Positions 1 to 8,807 of a DNA stretch of 64,000 nt are shown here, one piece after another. Both the position numbers and the translations under genes were made by a program. Below the pieces are notes generated by a model that saw nothing but the letters and a program-made list of their open reading frames with translations, was not told the DNA's origin and did not search any database. The DNA lies in assembly GCA_964581365.1 (NCBI GenBank), contig CAZOOF010000003.1:1-64000 (forward strand), given 5' to 3'. This DNA comes from JAITWN01 sp964581365. Its GTDB lineage: Bacteria; Pseudomonadota; Gammaproteobacteria; SZUA-140. Numbering within the stretch: the first letter of the stretch is position 1; each line of letters opens with the position of its first letter.

Positions 1-1455
1 GGTGATCCCGGCGGCGGCAGCCTGGTCCAGACCATCGCGGAAGGGGAAGAAAGCGTCTGAAGCCATCACTGAGCCGCGCACTTCCAGTTCGACGTCGCTG
101 GCCTTGATGCCGGCGATGCGGGCGCTGTAGACACGGCTCATCTGGCCGGCGCCGATGCCGATGGTCATGCGCTCGCGGCAATAGACGATGGCGTTGGACT
201 TCACATACTTGGCGACTTTCCACGCGAACAGCAGATCCGCTGTTTCGCGGCTGTCCGGGGCGCGCTTCGTCACCACGGTGAGATCTCCGGGGCCGATCAT
301 GCCGGTGTCGCGATCCTGTACCAGCAGGCCGCCGCCGACGCGGCGGTAGTCCAGGCCGCCGACCGCTGCGGTCTGCGGGCTGCCGCAGGCGAGTACGCGC
401 ACATTCGGTTTGTCGGCAAGCACTTGCGCGGCAGCATCGTCGATGGCGGGGGCGATGATCACCTCCACGAACTGACGCTCGATGATCGCCTGCGCGGTGG
501 CGGCGTCGAGCGGGCGGTTGAAAGCGATGATGCCGCCGAAGGCGGAAGTGGGGTCGGTGCGGTACGCATCTTCATAGGCCGCGCGAATGGTGTCGCGTTC
601 GGCCACGCCGCAGGGGTTGGCATGCTTGACGATCACGCAGGCCGGCCCGGAGAACGCGAGTACGCATTCCAGCGCTGTGTCCGCATCAGCAATATTGTTG
701 AAGGACAGCGGCTTACCCTGAATCTGCGTCGCTGCGGCAATGGTGCCGGGAATCGGTTCGGCCTCGCGATAGAACGCCGCCTGCTGATGGGGGTTCTCGC
801 CGTAGCGCAGCTCCTGCGCTTTGATCAGCTGCAGGTTGTGCGTGCGCGGGAAGCGCTCGGGCTCGGCGCCGAGGCGCGCTCCGAGGTACTCGGCGATCAT
901 GCCGTCGTAGCGCGCTGTGTGCTCGAACGTCGCCACCGCCAGTTCGAAACGCAGCGCATCATCGATGCCGCCCTGGTCCATCGCCGCAAGCACGCGCGCA
1001 TAATCGGCCGGATCCACGATGACGGTTACGGCGGCATGGTTCTTGGCTGCCGCACGCAGCATGGTCGGACCACCGATGTCGATATTCTCGATGGCATCGT
1101 CCAGCGTGCAGCCGGGACGCGCCACGGTGGCCGCGAAGGGGTAGAGGTTCACCGCCACCAGATCGATGGGCGGTATGCCGGCACTCGCCATGGTTTCATC
1201 GTCGATGCCGCGCCGGCCGAGCAGGCCGCCGTGGATGCGCGGATGCAGGGTTTTTACCCGGCCATCCATCATTTCCGGAAAACCCGTGTAATCCGCTACT
1301 TCGATCACCGGGATACCTGCTTCGGCGAGCAGGCGCGCGGTGCCGCCAGTGGAAAGGATCTCCACACCGCGCTCGCTGAGCGAGCGGGCAAAATCGACGA
1401 TGCCCGTCTTGTCGGAAACGCTGAGCAGCGCGCGACTGATCCTGGTGATGCTCAC
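1..1455 (-). CDS. purH: PurH, bifunctional AICAR transformylase/IMP cyclohydrolase (3' end outside window)
   Basis: This enzyme performs the last two steps of de novo purine synthesis, formylating AICAR and closing the ring to IMP in the cytoplasm. The reading frame gives SITRISRALLSVSDKTGIV, then STGGTARLLAEAG and the MMDGRVKTLHPRIHGGLL stretch typical of the N-terminal cyclohydrolase (MGS-like) domain; the transformylase domain follows. There are 485 codons in the window and the last visible residues (ASDAFFPFRDGLD) lie near the end of the protein, so roughly 40 residues are missing. The start is a GTG at 1455 because a GGAGGA ribosome site lies about 8 bases upstream. It follows fis by 46 bases on the same strand. 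Confidence 0.96.
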   Translation of the reverse strand, partial: MSITRISRALLSVSDKTGIVDFARSLSERGVEILSTGGTARLLAEAGIPVIEVADYTGFPEMMDGRVKTLHPRIHGGLLGRRGIDDETMASAGIPPIDLVAVNLYPFAATVARPGCTLDDAIENIDIGGPTMLRAAAKNHAAVTVIVDPADYARVLAAMDQGGIDDALRFELAVATFEHTARYDGMIAEYLGARLGAEPERFPRTHNLQLIKAQELRYGENPHQQAAFYREAEPIPGTIAAATQIQGKPLSFNNIADADTALECVLAFSGPACVIVKHANPCGVAERDTIRAAYEDAYRTDPTSAFGGIIAFNRPLDAATAQAIIERQFVEVIIAPAIDDAAAQVLADKPNVRVLACGSPQTAAVGGLDYRRVGGGLLVQDRDTGMIGPGDLTVVTKRAPDSRETADLLFAWKVAKYVKSNAIVYCRERMTIGIGAGQMSRVYSARIAGIKASDVELEVRGSVMASDAFFPFRDGLDQAAAAGIT

Positions 1456-1501
1456 AGGCTGATCCTCCACGCCGGCGCGGGAGTCGCGCGGCGAATAGCA
1501 A

Positions 1502-1756
1502 TTATTTGTTGAGTCCGAAGCTTTCCAGCTTTTTGCGCAGCGTTCCGCGATTGATGCCGAGGATCTCGGCAGCGCGGCTCTGGTTGCCGCCGGTGTAGCG
1601 CATGATCGCCTTGAGCAGCGGGTATTCGACCTCGGTCATGACCATGTCGTAGAGACCGCTGTGCGGCTGATGCCCATCCAGATCGGCGAAGTATTCCTCG
1701 AGCGCGATCTGCACGCAGCCGGCGATCTGGCTGGATACTTTCTTGGGCGATTTCAT
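1502..1756 (-). CDS. fis: Fis-family DNA-binding nucleoid protein
   Basis: A small nucleoid-associated protein of 84 residues that binds and bends DNA as a dimer and affects rRNA/tRNA promoters and recombination in relatives. The C-terminal half carries the Fis helix-turn-helix: YPLLKAIMRYTGGNQSRAAE followed by ILGINRGTLRKKL. E. coli Fis is 98 residues, so the N-terminal arm is shorter, as in many non-enteric gammaproteobacteria. Its ATG overlaps the dusB stop by four bases (ATGA), which implies translational coupling; dusB-fis is a classic gammaproteobacterial operon. Confidence 0.96.
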   Translation of the reverse strand: MKSPKKVSSQIAGCVQIALEEYFADLDGHQPHSGLYDMVMTEVEYPLLKAIMRYTGGNQSRAAEILGINRGTLRKKLESFGLNK

Positions 1757-2739
1757 GCGGCGAGATCGATTTCCGCCGCGAGGCGGTCGAAAAATTCACG
1801 AACGGCCGCGAATTGGCTCTCGCAGGTTTCGGTCTGATTGACCATCTGGCGGAAAGCGGCGCCGCCGGTCTGGCCCTTGCTGTACCAGCCGATGTGCTTG
1901 CGGGCGACGCGCACGCCCACGTCTTCGCCGTAGAAGGCATAGAGCTGCTGCAGGTGATCGAGCATCAGGTCGCGGATCCATGCGATCGAAGGTTCCGGCA
2001 ACTGCTCGCCGGTGCGCAGATAATGATCGATGCTGCGGAATATCCAGGGTTTTCCCTGCGCGGCGCGGCCGATCATGACCGCATCGGCTCCGGTGCGGTC
2101 GAGCACATATCGCGCCTGCTCGGCGCTGCGGATATCGCCGTTGGCGATCACCGGAATGGATATGGTCGCCTTCACTTCGGCAATGGTGTCGTACTCGGCG
2201 TCGCCGCTGTAACCGCAGGCGCGGGTGCGGCCGTGAACGGCGAGCGCGCGAATGCCGGCCTGTTCGGCAATGCGGGCGATGCGCAGCGCATTGCGGCTCT
2301 GCCTGTCCCAGCCCGTGCGGATTTTCAGCGTCACCGGCACATCGACCGCGGCAACGACGGCCTCCAGGATGCGCGCCACCAGGGATTCATCCCGCAGCAG
2401 CGCCGAGCCGGCCATGACGTTGCAGACCTTCTTCGCCGGACAGCCCATATTGATGTCGATGATCTGGGCGCCGTTGTCGGCGTTGTAGCGCGCAGCTTCG
2501 GCCATCATGGCCGGATCGGCCCCGGCGATCTGCACCGAGCACGGCGCATCCTCGCCTTCATGATCGGCCCTGCGCCGGGTCTTCTCGCTGCCCCATAGCA
2601 GGGAATTGCAGGAGACCATCTCCGAAACCGCGAGTCCGGCGCCGAGCGCCCGGCACAGCTGCCGGAAAGGACGGTCGGTGATGCCCGCCATGGGAGCGAG
2701 AACCAGATTGTTGGCAAGCTTGTAGGGTCCGATCTGCAT
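1753..2739 (-). CDS. dusB: tRNA-dihydrouridine synthase DusB
   Basis: An FMN-dependent enzyme that reduces uridine to dihydrouridine in the tRNA D-loop. The sequence begins MQIGPYKLANNLVLAPMAGI, the standard DusB N-terminus, and has VQIAGADP, the catalytic-Cys region INMGCPAKKVCN, the TLKIRTGWD strand, and VIANGDI plus GADAVMIGRAAQGKPWIF of the FMN-binding barrel. At 328 residues it has the usual length. An in-frame GTG at 2766 would add nine residues; the ATG at 2739 fits family alignments better, but neither has a clear ribosome site. It is coupled to fis downstream. Confidence 0.96.
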   Translation of the reverse strand: MQIGPYKLANNLVLAPMAGITDRPFRQLCRALGAGLAVSEMVSCNSLLWGSEKTRRRADHEGEDAPCSVQIAGADPAMMAEAARYNADNGAQIIDINMGCPAKKVCNVMAGSALLRDESLVARILEAVVAAVDVPVTLKIRTGWDRQSRNALRIARIAEQAGIRALAVHGRTRACGYSGDAEYDTIAEVKATISIPVIANGDIRSAEQARYVLDRTGADAVMIGRAAQGKPWIFRSIDHYLRTGEQLPEPSIAWIRDLMLDHLQQLYAFYGEDVGVRVARKHIGWYSKGQTGGAAFRQMVNQTETCESQFAAVREFFDRLAAEIDLAA

Positions 2740-2883
2740 AGCCAGTGAAGCCGGGTGACGCGTCACTGATTGGGTGGCGCGGATTGAAAGCCGATAATCA
2801 TACCCCCTCGATGCGCTTCGTCAAAGCCGGATATGGTGTGAACGAAACGAAGACGGGAGTAAGCCCCGGTTTTTTTGTATTTC

Positions 2884-3627
2884 CTACTGAAAGGCGAAAG
2901 TGAAGTTGACCGCATCGGGACCGGGGTCAACGACTTCGAGCACCGTCTGCAATGTTCCGCGAGGTGGCATGCCGGCGCTTGCATCGATATCCGTCGGCAG
3001 ATATTCGGCCGGTTTGAAGCTGCGCTGTGCCACCACGCGATCGCGCAGATCATAGAATGTAAGCAGAACCTCCGGCCAGGACTGGGCGAATTCTGCTGTG
3101 TTGGTGAAGGTAATGCTGACGCGCAGCGCCTCCCGGGCGCTGGGATGACGGCGAATGTCACGGGCAGTCATCTGAATCCGCTCGGGGGCGCGCTGCAGCG
3201 AAATTTCGCAGCCGGCGTACTCACAGAGAGTGGTCAGCAGCGGCCGCAGGGGAGCGTGACGCGCAAGCTGTTCGCGCATGTGCCAGGCGATCTGAGCCAG
3301 GAGAGCGAGCAGCAGGATGAGGATGCCCAGTGACCAGAAAGTGGTGGAGAAGACACCTGGTTGCCGCTGTGGGGCAGGAAGCGGCGACGGGGCCGTCGCA
3401 GCATCGCCTGCAGCCTGGTGTCCGATACGGTCCTCCGGGGCTGCGCTGATGTGCGGGGCAGGCTCAGCGCCGTAGAGGATTCCGATGGTGTCGCGCCGCC
3501 GGCCGGCGCGGCGAGCGAACAGGTCGCCGCAACGGTCACAGGCGAGCAGTCCATCGCCCACGTCCTGTCGTTCGAGGTCAGTGACGTGGTGGCCGCAGCT
3601 CGGGCAGATTTCAGCGTCGCTGGCCAT
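2884..3627 (-). CDS. DUF3426 zinc-ribbon membrane protein
   Basis: A 247-residue inner-membrane protein of unknown role, commonly encoded between prmA and dusB/fis in gammaproteobacteria. Residues 1-40 hold a zinc ribbon with two CxxC pairs (CPSCGHH and CDRCGDLF, the MJ0042-type finger). A Pro/Ala-rich linker follows, then one transmembrane helix (about residues 95-115, STTFWSLGILILLLALLAQI). The rest is a periplasmic DUF3426 domain with the typical SITFTN and VLLTFYDLRD strands. The ATG at 3627 overlaps the end of prmA by 17 bases, so the two are probably co-transcribed. No biochemical function is established for the family. Confidence 0.85.
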   Translation of the reverse strand: MASDAEICPSCGHHVTDLERQDVGDGLLACDRCGDLFARRAGRRRDTIGILYGAEPAPHISAAPEDRIGHQAAGDAATAPSPLPAPQRQPGVFSTTFWSLGILILLLALLAQIAWHMREQLARHAPLRPLLTTLCEYAGCEISLQRAPERIQMTARDIRRHPSAREALRVSITFTNTAEFAQSWPEVLLTFYDLRDRVVAQRSFKPAEYLPTDIDASAGMPPRGTLQTVLEVVDPGPDAVNFTFAFQ

Positions 3628-4507
3628 GCAGGAGCACCCAGTTGTCGTGGGTGAGCGGGGTTTCGAGCTCGAAATCATCGGCGTATGCGGCAGCCACGGC
3701 TTCGGTCTGTTCCTGCAGCAGACCCGAAAGCGCGATACGGCCACCTCTTTCGAGCATGGCGGAAAAGCGGGGGGCAAGCTGGATCAGGGGGCCCGCAAGA
3801 ATGTTGGCAACCACGCAATCGACGATCAGCTCCGGCAGATCCTCCGGTGCGCCGCTGTGCACGAGGTGGGCGACGTCATTGATGGCGGCGTTTTCGGCGG
3901 TTGCGCGTCGCGCCTGCGGATCGATATCGACGGCCCAGACTTCGCTCGCGCCGAGCTTCGCGGCAGCGATGGCGAGGATGCCGGAGCCGCTGCCATAGTC
4001 GATGATGCGATCGCCGGGGCGGCAATGACGATCCAGCCACTCCAGGCAGAGCGCAGTGGTTGCGTGCGTCCCGGTACCGAAGGCCAGCCCGGGTTCGAGG
4101 CGGACGACGACGGCGTCGTCGCTGTCCGGCGCTTCGCCGTGCGGACACACCCAGAGCCGGGAGCCGAAGCGCATGGCGTGGAAGTCACTCCGCCAGCTGT
4201 GTTCCCAGTCTTCGTTGCCGATGCTGCTGATCGTAGCGCTGGGCGGCGTATCCATGTCCAGGGCAGCGGCCAACTGGCGCAGCACCTCATCGAGGTCGAC
4301 GCCTTCGTCGAACAGGCCGATGACCTCGGTATGCGGCCACAGCGGCGCCTCGCCCGGCAGCGGTTCGAGCACAGGGTCATCGCCGGCATCCTGCATGGTG
4401 ACGGACAGAGCGCCGGCTGCGGACAAGGCCTCGGCCATGGCCTCGCCGCAGCCGGGCGCAGCTTCGAGGCGCATCTGCAGCCAACGTGGTTCGGATGTTC
4501 GTGACAC
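3611..4507 (-). CDS. prmA: Ribosomal protein L11 methyltransferase PrmA
   Basis: A SAM-dependent methyltransferase that trimethylates ribosomal protein L11. The N-terminal substrate-recognition domain begins WLQMRLEAAPGCGEAMAEAL. The Rossmann methyltransferase core shows the PrmA motifs LEPGLAFGTGTHATTALCLE, IDYGSGSGILAIAA (SAM loop), VWAVDIDPQA and VVANILAGPL. I place the start at the GTG at 4507 because GGAG lies about seven bases upstream; an ATG at 4540 would add 11 residues without a ribosome site. It heads the minus-strand group with the DUF3426 gene, dusB, fis and purH. Confidence 0.95.
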   Translation of the reverse strand: MSRTSEPRWLQMRLEAAPGCGEAMAEALSAAGALSVTMQDAGDDPVLEPLPGEAPLWPHTEVIGLFDEGVDLDEVLRQLAAALDMDTPPSATISSIGNEDWEHSWRSDFHAMRFGSRLWVCPHGEAPDSDDAVVVRLEPGLAFGTGTHATTALCLEWLDRHCRPGDRIIDYGSGSGILAIAAAKLGASEVWAVDIDPQARRATAENAAINDVAHLVHSGAPEDLPELIVDCVVANILAGPLIQLAPRFSAMLERGGRIALSGLLQEQTEAVAAAYADDFELETPLTHDNWVLLHGQRR

Positions 4508-4683
4508 GGATCGCTCCGGGAGCGTATGGGGATGTGGCATAATCGTTCGTCAGCCGCAAAGCCTAGCAGAGAAGCGGGACAGCGGCCACAAGTAGTCTGC
4601 TGCGTGAGTGTCCGATCGCCGGCGACGACAACGTTACGAGCTTTCCCGGAGCATCCGGGAGCAACAGTAAGGAGGGATTGGCA

Positions 4684-5406
4684 ATGCGAAAGTCGTGGCT
4701 GATCGTCACTGCCTCGCTGCTCGGCATGGCGCCGGCGCTGCATGCTTCTGATGATATCGATCTGGGTGGCATCGCCAATCAGCGATCCTTCAACGCGCTG
4801 GTCGACCAGCTTGGTACCGTCATCGCCTATAACCCGGTGGCGACCGCCGAACCCCTCGGCATCACCGGCTTCGAACTCGGGGTGACGGTCGCCGCCTTCG
4901 ATCTGGACGACGATGTCTGGAATCAGGCTGTGCGTGATGGCGATGCGCCATCGCTGCTGCCGGCGCCGCGCCTGTTCGCGCGCAAGGGCCTGCCTCTCGG
5001 CTTCGACATCGGAGCCTCTTGGACGAGCGTCCCCGGCAGCAATATCTCGGTCTGGGGCGGCGAAATACGCAAGGCGCTGCTCGAAGGCTCTTCGCTGACT
5101 CCCGCCGTTGCGGTGATGGGGCATTACAGCCGGCTCAGGGGGGTCGACGATCTGCGGCTGTCGAGTTACGGCGCAGATCTGTCGATCAGCAAGGGATTCG
5201 CCATGCTGACGCCTTACGCTGGTCTCGGGCATGTCTGGTACGACGGCGAGGAGCGCGCCGGTCTCGGCTTCGCCAGTCACGATGACGGCGCGATGCGCAG
5301 CTATCTCGGCTTGCGCGTCGGCTTGCTGCCGTTCATGAGCTTTACCGCTCAGGCGGATTTTTCGGAGGTCGACAGTTACAGCCTCAGGCTGGATCTGGGC
5401 TTCTGA
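4684..5406 (+). CDS. Predicted small outer-membrane beta-barrel protein
   Basis: A 240-residue exported protein that I cannot assign to a named family. It has a clear signal peptide (MRKSWLIVTASLLGMAPALHA, cut before SDD), alternating hydrophobic strands such as LTPYAGLGHVWYDG and YLGLRVGLLPFMSFTAQADF, and ends in phenylalanine (LRLDLGF), the usual terminal residue recognised by the Bam machinery. These features support a small barrel of about 8-10 strands. The start is supported by AAGGAGGG seven bases upstream. Only one base separates it from the Cys-cluster gene downstream, so the two are likely co-translated. A role in transport or envelope stability would be speculation. Confidence 0.8.
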   Translation: MRKSWLIVTASLLGMAPALHASDDIDLGGIANQRSFNALVDQLGTVIAYNPVATAEPLGITGFELGVTVAAFDLDDDVWNQAVRDGDAPSLLPAPRLFARKGLPLGFDIGASWTSVPGSNISVWGGEIRKALLEGSSLTPAVAVMGHYSRLRGVDDLRLSSYGADLSISKGFAMLTPYAGLGHVWYDGEERAGLGFASHDDGAMRSYLGLRVGLLPFMSFTAQADFSEVDSYSLRLDLGF

Positions 5407-5407
5407 C

Positions 5408-5809
5408 ATGGCGAAGGTGATCCCTATCCTGCCCGAGCGCATCACCCCGGAAAACAAGTGCGGATTCTGCACCAACTCCAAGTGCTGTACCTACGTCACT
5501 CAGCAGATTCCCGCTCCGCGCTCCAAGTACGATTTCGAGCACCTGCTCTGGCAGATATCGCATCGCGATGTCCAGATATACAAGGATGAGGATGGCTGGT
5601 ATCTGCTGCTCAACACGCCCTGCCTGCATCTGCAGGCGGATGGTCGCTGCGGCATATACGATCAGCGGCCGAAGGTATGCCGCGATCATTCCAACGATCA
5701 CTGCGAGTTCGACGAACCGGCCGAAGACGGCTTCGAGCTGTTCTTCGACAGCTACGAATCCCTGCTCAAATACTGCCGGAAGCGGTTCCGCCGCTGGGGT
5801 TCGGCCTGA
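5408..5809 (+). CDS. YkgJ-type cysteine-cluster protein
   Basis: A 133-residue cytoplasmic protein of the YkgJ/zinc- or iron-chelating domain family (PF03692 type). The metal-site cysteines are visible in order: CGFCTNSKCC at residues 18-27, CLHLQADGRC near 73-82, then RPKVCRDHSNDHC near 91-103. The family is thought to bind a Zn ion or an Fe-S cluster; no substrate is known for this member. It lies one base after the outer-membrane protein gene and converges on yrfG with only six bases between stop codons. Confidence 0.85.
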   Translation: MAKVIPILPERITPENKCGFCTNSKCCTYVTQQIPAPRSKYDFEHLLWQISHRDVQIYKDEDGWYLLLNTPCLHLQADGRCGIYDQRPKVCRDHSNDHCEFDEPAEDGFELFFDSYESLLKYCRKRFRRWGSA

Positions 5810-5815
5810 AGCGGC

Positions 5816-6484
5816 TCAGGCGCTCAGTGTCGAGTCCGGAAGGATCTCGCTGAAATCCGCCAGCAGGGGAAAGCCGGCAACCGTCCGGGGCGCTTCGCGC
5901 GAATCGGGACGGGCGACAGCCAGCAGGTGGCGCAGGCCGGCGCGGCGCGCTGACTCCAGGACATCGACGTTATCGTCGATGAACAGCGTTGACTCTCGAT
6001 CGTAGGGTTCTATTTCCTGCAGCCGGTCCCAGAACCGCACCTCTTCCTTGGGCAGGCCCAGGCTGTGCGCGCTGATCACAGCATCGAGATGCCGTTCGAT
6101 CCCGGTGTGTTCGAGCTTGAGCGAGAGGCTTGCCTGGTGAGCATTGGTTACCAGCACCGCCCGTCGTCCGCTGCCGCGGATCGCCGCCAGGAAAGCGACG
6201 GCGCCCGGCCGGGGCGCGATCAGATGCGCCACTTCGTTTTTCAAAGCCGCGATTTCCAGGTCCAGTTCGTTCGACCAGTAGTCCAGGCAGTACCATTGCA
6301 TCGTGCCTCGCACCGAGTCGAAGCGACGGCGGAGTTCGTTGCGGGCTACGTCGAAGACGAGTCCGCGATGTTCGGCGTAGCGCCGCGGCAGGTGCTCCAG
6401 CCAGAAGTGATTGTCGAAGTGAAGATCGAGCAGGGTGCCATCCATGTCGAGCAGGACGGTTTGGATTTTATCCCAATCAATCAT
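5816..6484 (-). CDS. yrfG: HAD-family GMP/IMP nucleotidase (YrfG type)
   Basis: A cytoplasmic haloacid-dehalogenase-fold hydrolase; E. coli YrfG dephosphorylates GMP and IMP. HAD motif I is VLLDMDGTLLDL, with FDNHFWLEHLPRRYAEHRG just after it as in gammaproteobacterial YrfG. Motif II is AVLVTNAH, and the motif III/IV region includes LPKEEVRFWDRL and TLFIDDNVDVLESA. The ATG at 6484 starts the protein as MIDWDKIQTVLLDMDG, matching homologues; a GTG at 6514 would add ten residues and cannot be excluded. It is divergent from nudE, and yrfG-nudE-cysQ is a conserved neighbourhood. Confidence 0.9.
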   Translation of the reverse strand: MIDWDKIQTVLLDMDGTLLDLHFDNHFWLEHLPRRYAEHRGLVFDVARNELRRRFDSVRGTMQWYCLDYWSNELDLEIAALKNEVAHLIAPRPGAVAFLAAIRGSGRRAVLVTNAHQASLSLKLEHTGIERHLDAVISAHSLGLPKEEVRFWDRLQEIEPYDRESTLFIDDNVDVLESARRAGLRHLLAVARPDSREAPRTVAGFPLLADFSEILPDSTLSA

Positions 6485-6676
6485 CTTGTTACCGTTGCTC
6501 TGGGAGCCGCTCACCGGGCTCGCTATAATGCGTGAAACTGTCTCGGAACGCGGGGCTGATCATGCCGTCGTTCGTTCCTGCAGACCGGGACGCGGGTCTT
6601 CCGCTGTCCGGGCGCCCGCATTTACTGGATGACGGCCGGAGAATCAACGGCCTGCTCGACACAGGCCTAGTCTATC

Positions 6677-7246
6677 ATGCGCCAGAAGCCCGAGATCGTG
6701 AGCGCGGAAACTATCGCGCGGACGCGGATTTTCCGTGTCGAACAGGTCGAACTCCGATTCTCCAATGGGGTCGAGGTCTGCTACGAGCGCCTGCGCAGCA
6801 ATCCTCGCGGCGCGGTGCTCATCGTTCCCATGCTGGATTCCGAAACCGTGCTGCTGGTGCGCGAGTATGCCGTCGGCGTCCACCGCTATGAGCTGGGTCT
6901 GCCCAAGGGGCGTATCGAGGATGGTGAAACGCCGGAGCGGGCGGCTGACCGGGAGATGCAGGAGGAGGTCGGCTACGGCGCGCGGGCTCTGCGCACCATC
7001 GCTTCACTGACCGTCGCGCCGGGCTACCTCAGTCATGTCACCCACATCGTTCTTGCCAGGGATCTGTACGAACAGCGCCTGATCGGTGACGAACCGGAGG
7101 AGATCGAAGTCGTGCCCTGGCCCCTCAAGGATATCGATCGGCTGCTGGAGCGCGAAGATTTTACCGAGGCGCGCAGCATCGCTGCGCTGTATATGACGCG
7201 AGATCTGCTAGCGCGTGAAGCGGCGGAAACCGGCCGGAAGGAGTAA
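6677..7246 (+). CDS. nudE: NudE, ADP-ribose/ADP-sugar pyrophosphatase (Nudix)
   Basis: A Nudix hydrolase that cleaves ADP-ribose, NADH and related ADP compounds to AMP plus a phosphorylated partner. The Nudix box runs from GRIEDGETPERAADREMQEE, matching GX5EX7REUXEE; LPKG precedes it and TVAPGYLSHVTHIVLARDL follows, as in NudE. At 189 residues it has the normal length. No strong ribosome site precedes the ATG. cysQ follows after two bases; both products remove adenine-nucleotide by-products, here potentially relevant to PAPS/APS metabolism. Confidence 0.93.
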   Translation: MRQKPEIVSAETIARTRIFRVEQVELRFSNGVEVCYERLRSNPRGAVLIVPMLDSETVLLVREYAVGVHRYELGLPKGRIEDGETPERAADREMQEEVGYGARALRTIASLTVAPGYLSHVTHIVLARDLYEQRLIGDEPEEIEVVPWPLKDIDRLLEREDFTEARSIAALYMTRDLLAREAAETGRKE

Positions 7247-7248
7247 GG

Positions 7249-8070
7249 ATGAACGATCGCAGCGAAGGAAAACGGGAAGATCTGCAACTCCTGCTTCAGC
7301 CGGTTATCGCACTGGCCCGGGAGGCAGGCGACGAGATCGTGCGGATCTATGATCGAGGTTTCAGCGTCGAGCAGAAGGCGGACAAATCACCGCTGACCGA
7401 GGCTGACATGGTATCTCACGATATCATTGAAAACGGGCTCCGCGGACTGACTTCGCAATGGCCGGTGCTGTCGGAAGAGTCGGCGACCATACCGTTTTCG
7501 GAGCGGTCCACCTGGCAACGCTACTGGCTGGTCGATCCTCTGGATGGCACCCGGGAATTCGTGAAGCGCAACGGCGAGTTCACCGTGAACATCGCCCTGA
7601 TCGAAAATCACGCTCCGATCATGGGGGTAATCGTGGTTCCGGTCACCGGTCTCTGTTACTACGCCTGTTCGGGTGGTGGAGCCTTCCGCCAGGAGCCGGG
7701 CGAGGCTCCCCGTCAGATCAGAACGCGCCCGCTCGATTGGCAACGCATCGTAGTTGCTGGCAGCCGTTCACACGCCGGCGAGAGGCTGGGCAGCTTTCTC
7801 GCGCGCATCGGGGAGTACGAACTGGTAAGCATGGGGAGTTCACTCAAGTCCTGTCTGGTGGCGGAAGGAAAGGCGGATGTCTATCCGCGCCTGGGGCCGA
7901 CATCCGAATGGGATACGGCAGCGGCTCACTGCATCGTCGATGAGGCAGGAGGCCGGGTGACCGATACCGCCATGCAGCCGCTCAGGTACAACACCAAGGA
8001 GTCTCTCCTCAATCCGGATTTCTTCGTATCCGGGTCACCCGATTTCGACTGGTCGCAGTTTCTCGACTGA
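7249..8070 (+). CDS. cysQ: CysQ, 3'(2'),5'-bisphosphate nucleotidase
   Basis: An Mg-dependent, lithium-sensitive phosphatase that hydrolyses 3'-phosphoadenosine 5'-phosphate (PAP), a by-product of sulfate assimilation. Motifs of the inositol-monophosphatase superfamily are present: the metal-site Glu in SEESATIPF, the WLVDPLDGTREFVKRNGEFT motif, and the second motif in LGPTSEWDTAAAHCIVDEAGG. Its length of 273 residues is normal. GGAAGGAGT before the ATG provides a good ribosome site; it is two bases after nudE and most likely co-transcribed. Confidence 0.95.
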   Translation: MNDRSEGKREDLQLLLQPVIALAREAGDEIVRIYDRGFSVEQKADKSPLTEADMVSHDIIENGLRGLTSQWPVLSEESATIPFSERSTWQRYWLVDPLDGTREFVKRNGEFTVNIALIENHAPIMGVIVVPVTGLCYYACSGGGAFRQEPGEAPRQIRTRPLDWQRIVVAGSRSHAGERLGSFLARIGEYELVSMGSSLKSCLVAEGKADVYPRLGPTSEWDTAAAHCIVDEAGGRVTDTAMQPLRYNTKESLLNPDFFVSGSPDFDWSQFLD

Positions 8071-8294
8071 TCCGGCAGCAACTGTCGCCAAACGGCAACG
8101 GGCGCTTTTGCGGGTCGATATGACATCTGCTGTTTAAATCTCCTGCCGGTTGTTCTAGGATATCCGTGCTGAAATGCAGTAGGTAAAGGACTGGGTGCCC
8201 AGGCCGTTTGCCCGCAGTTTGAGCATACGTGTTGGTCTTCGCACACCAGCTCTGTCTTTTCTAACGACAAGAACGCAAAGCAGAGGGTGGTCAT

Positions 8295-8738
8295 ATGATG
8301 AAGAAGATGTCTCTCACCGCCGTAGCCCTGGCCTTCAGCGGGGCAGCCATGGCTCAGTGCTCCTTCGAGATCGAAGCCACGGATCAGATGACCTGGAATA
8401 CGCCGGAAATCAAGGTCCCTGGCGATTGCACGGAAGTCACTGTCACCCTGAAGCACGTCGGCAAGCTGCCCAAGCAGACCATGGGTCATGGCTGGGTGCT
8501 GACCAAGACGTCCGATATGCAGGCGGTTTCTTCCGCCGGTATGGCTGCCGGTATCGCCAACAACCATGTGCCGCAGGGAGATGGTCGTATCATCGCGCAC
8601 ACCAACCTCGTCGGCGGCGGCGAAACCGACTCCGTGACGTTCTCCACCTCGGGACTCGAAAAGGGTGGTGACTACAGCTACTTCTGCCCCTTCCCCGGGC
8701 ACTTCGCAGTCATGAAGGGCAAGCTGACCTTCGGTTGA
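8295..8738 (+). CDS. azu: Azurin, periplasmic blue copper protein
   Basis: A type 1 copper electron carrier. It has a 20-residue signal peptide (cut after AMA, before QCSFEIEATD). The copper ligands are readable in the precursor: Gly64-His65 (TMGHGWVL), Cys131, His136 and Met140 in YFCPFPGHFAVMKG; C22 and C45 match the conserved azurin disulfide. GAGGGTGG before the first ATG gives the start; the second ATG three bases later is also possible. It is a single-gene unit, preceded by 224 bases without a gene and ended by a strong terminator, and converges on copB. It may shuttle electrons to the oxidase encoded at the right end (inference). Confidence 0.97.
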   Translation: MMKKMSLTAVALAFSGAAMAQCSFEIEATDQMTWNTPEIKVPGDCTEVTVTLKHVGKLPKQTMGHGWVLTKTSDMQAVSSAGMAAGIANNHVPQGDGRIIAHTNLVGGGETDSVTFSTSGLEKGGDYSYFCPFPGHFAVMKGKLTFG

Positions 8739-8746
8739 TGAAAACG

Positions 8747-8780
8747 GCCGGGAGGTACGTTTGCCTCCCGGCACCTTTTT
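8747..8780 (+). terminator. Intrinsic terminator of azurin
   Basis: A perfect 9-bp stem, GCCGGGAGG (8747-8755) with CCTCCCGGC (8764-8772), has an 8-base loop and is followed by a T run at 8776-8780. It lies nine bases after the azurin stop codon and before the end of the convergent copB. Confidence 0.9.
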
Positions 8781-8807
8781 CCTGCGCTTCTTTCTCCGGC
8801 AGTACTT

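Noticed and set aside
2851..2878. Terminator-like CGGG/CCCG stem with T7 downstream of the DUF3426 gene
   Set aside because: The T run is on the plus strand, where no gene ends; on the minus strand the run is on the wrong side of a 4-bp stem.
3826..5481. Long open frame of 551 codons on the minus strand across prmA, the intergenic gap and the outer-membrane protein gene
   Set aside because: It is out of frame with prmA and antisense to a well-supported signal-peptide protein; its product has no family-like motif. High GC content produces such shadows.
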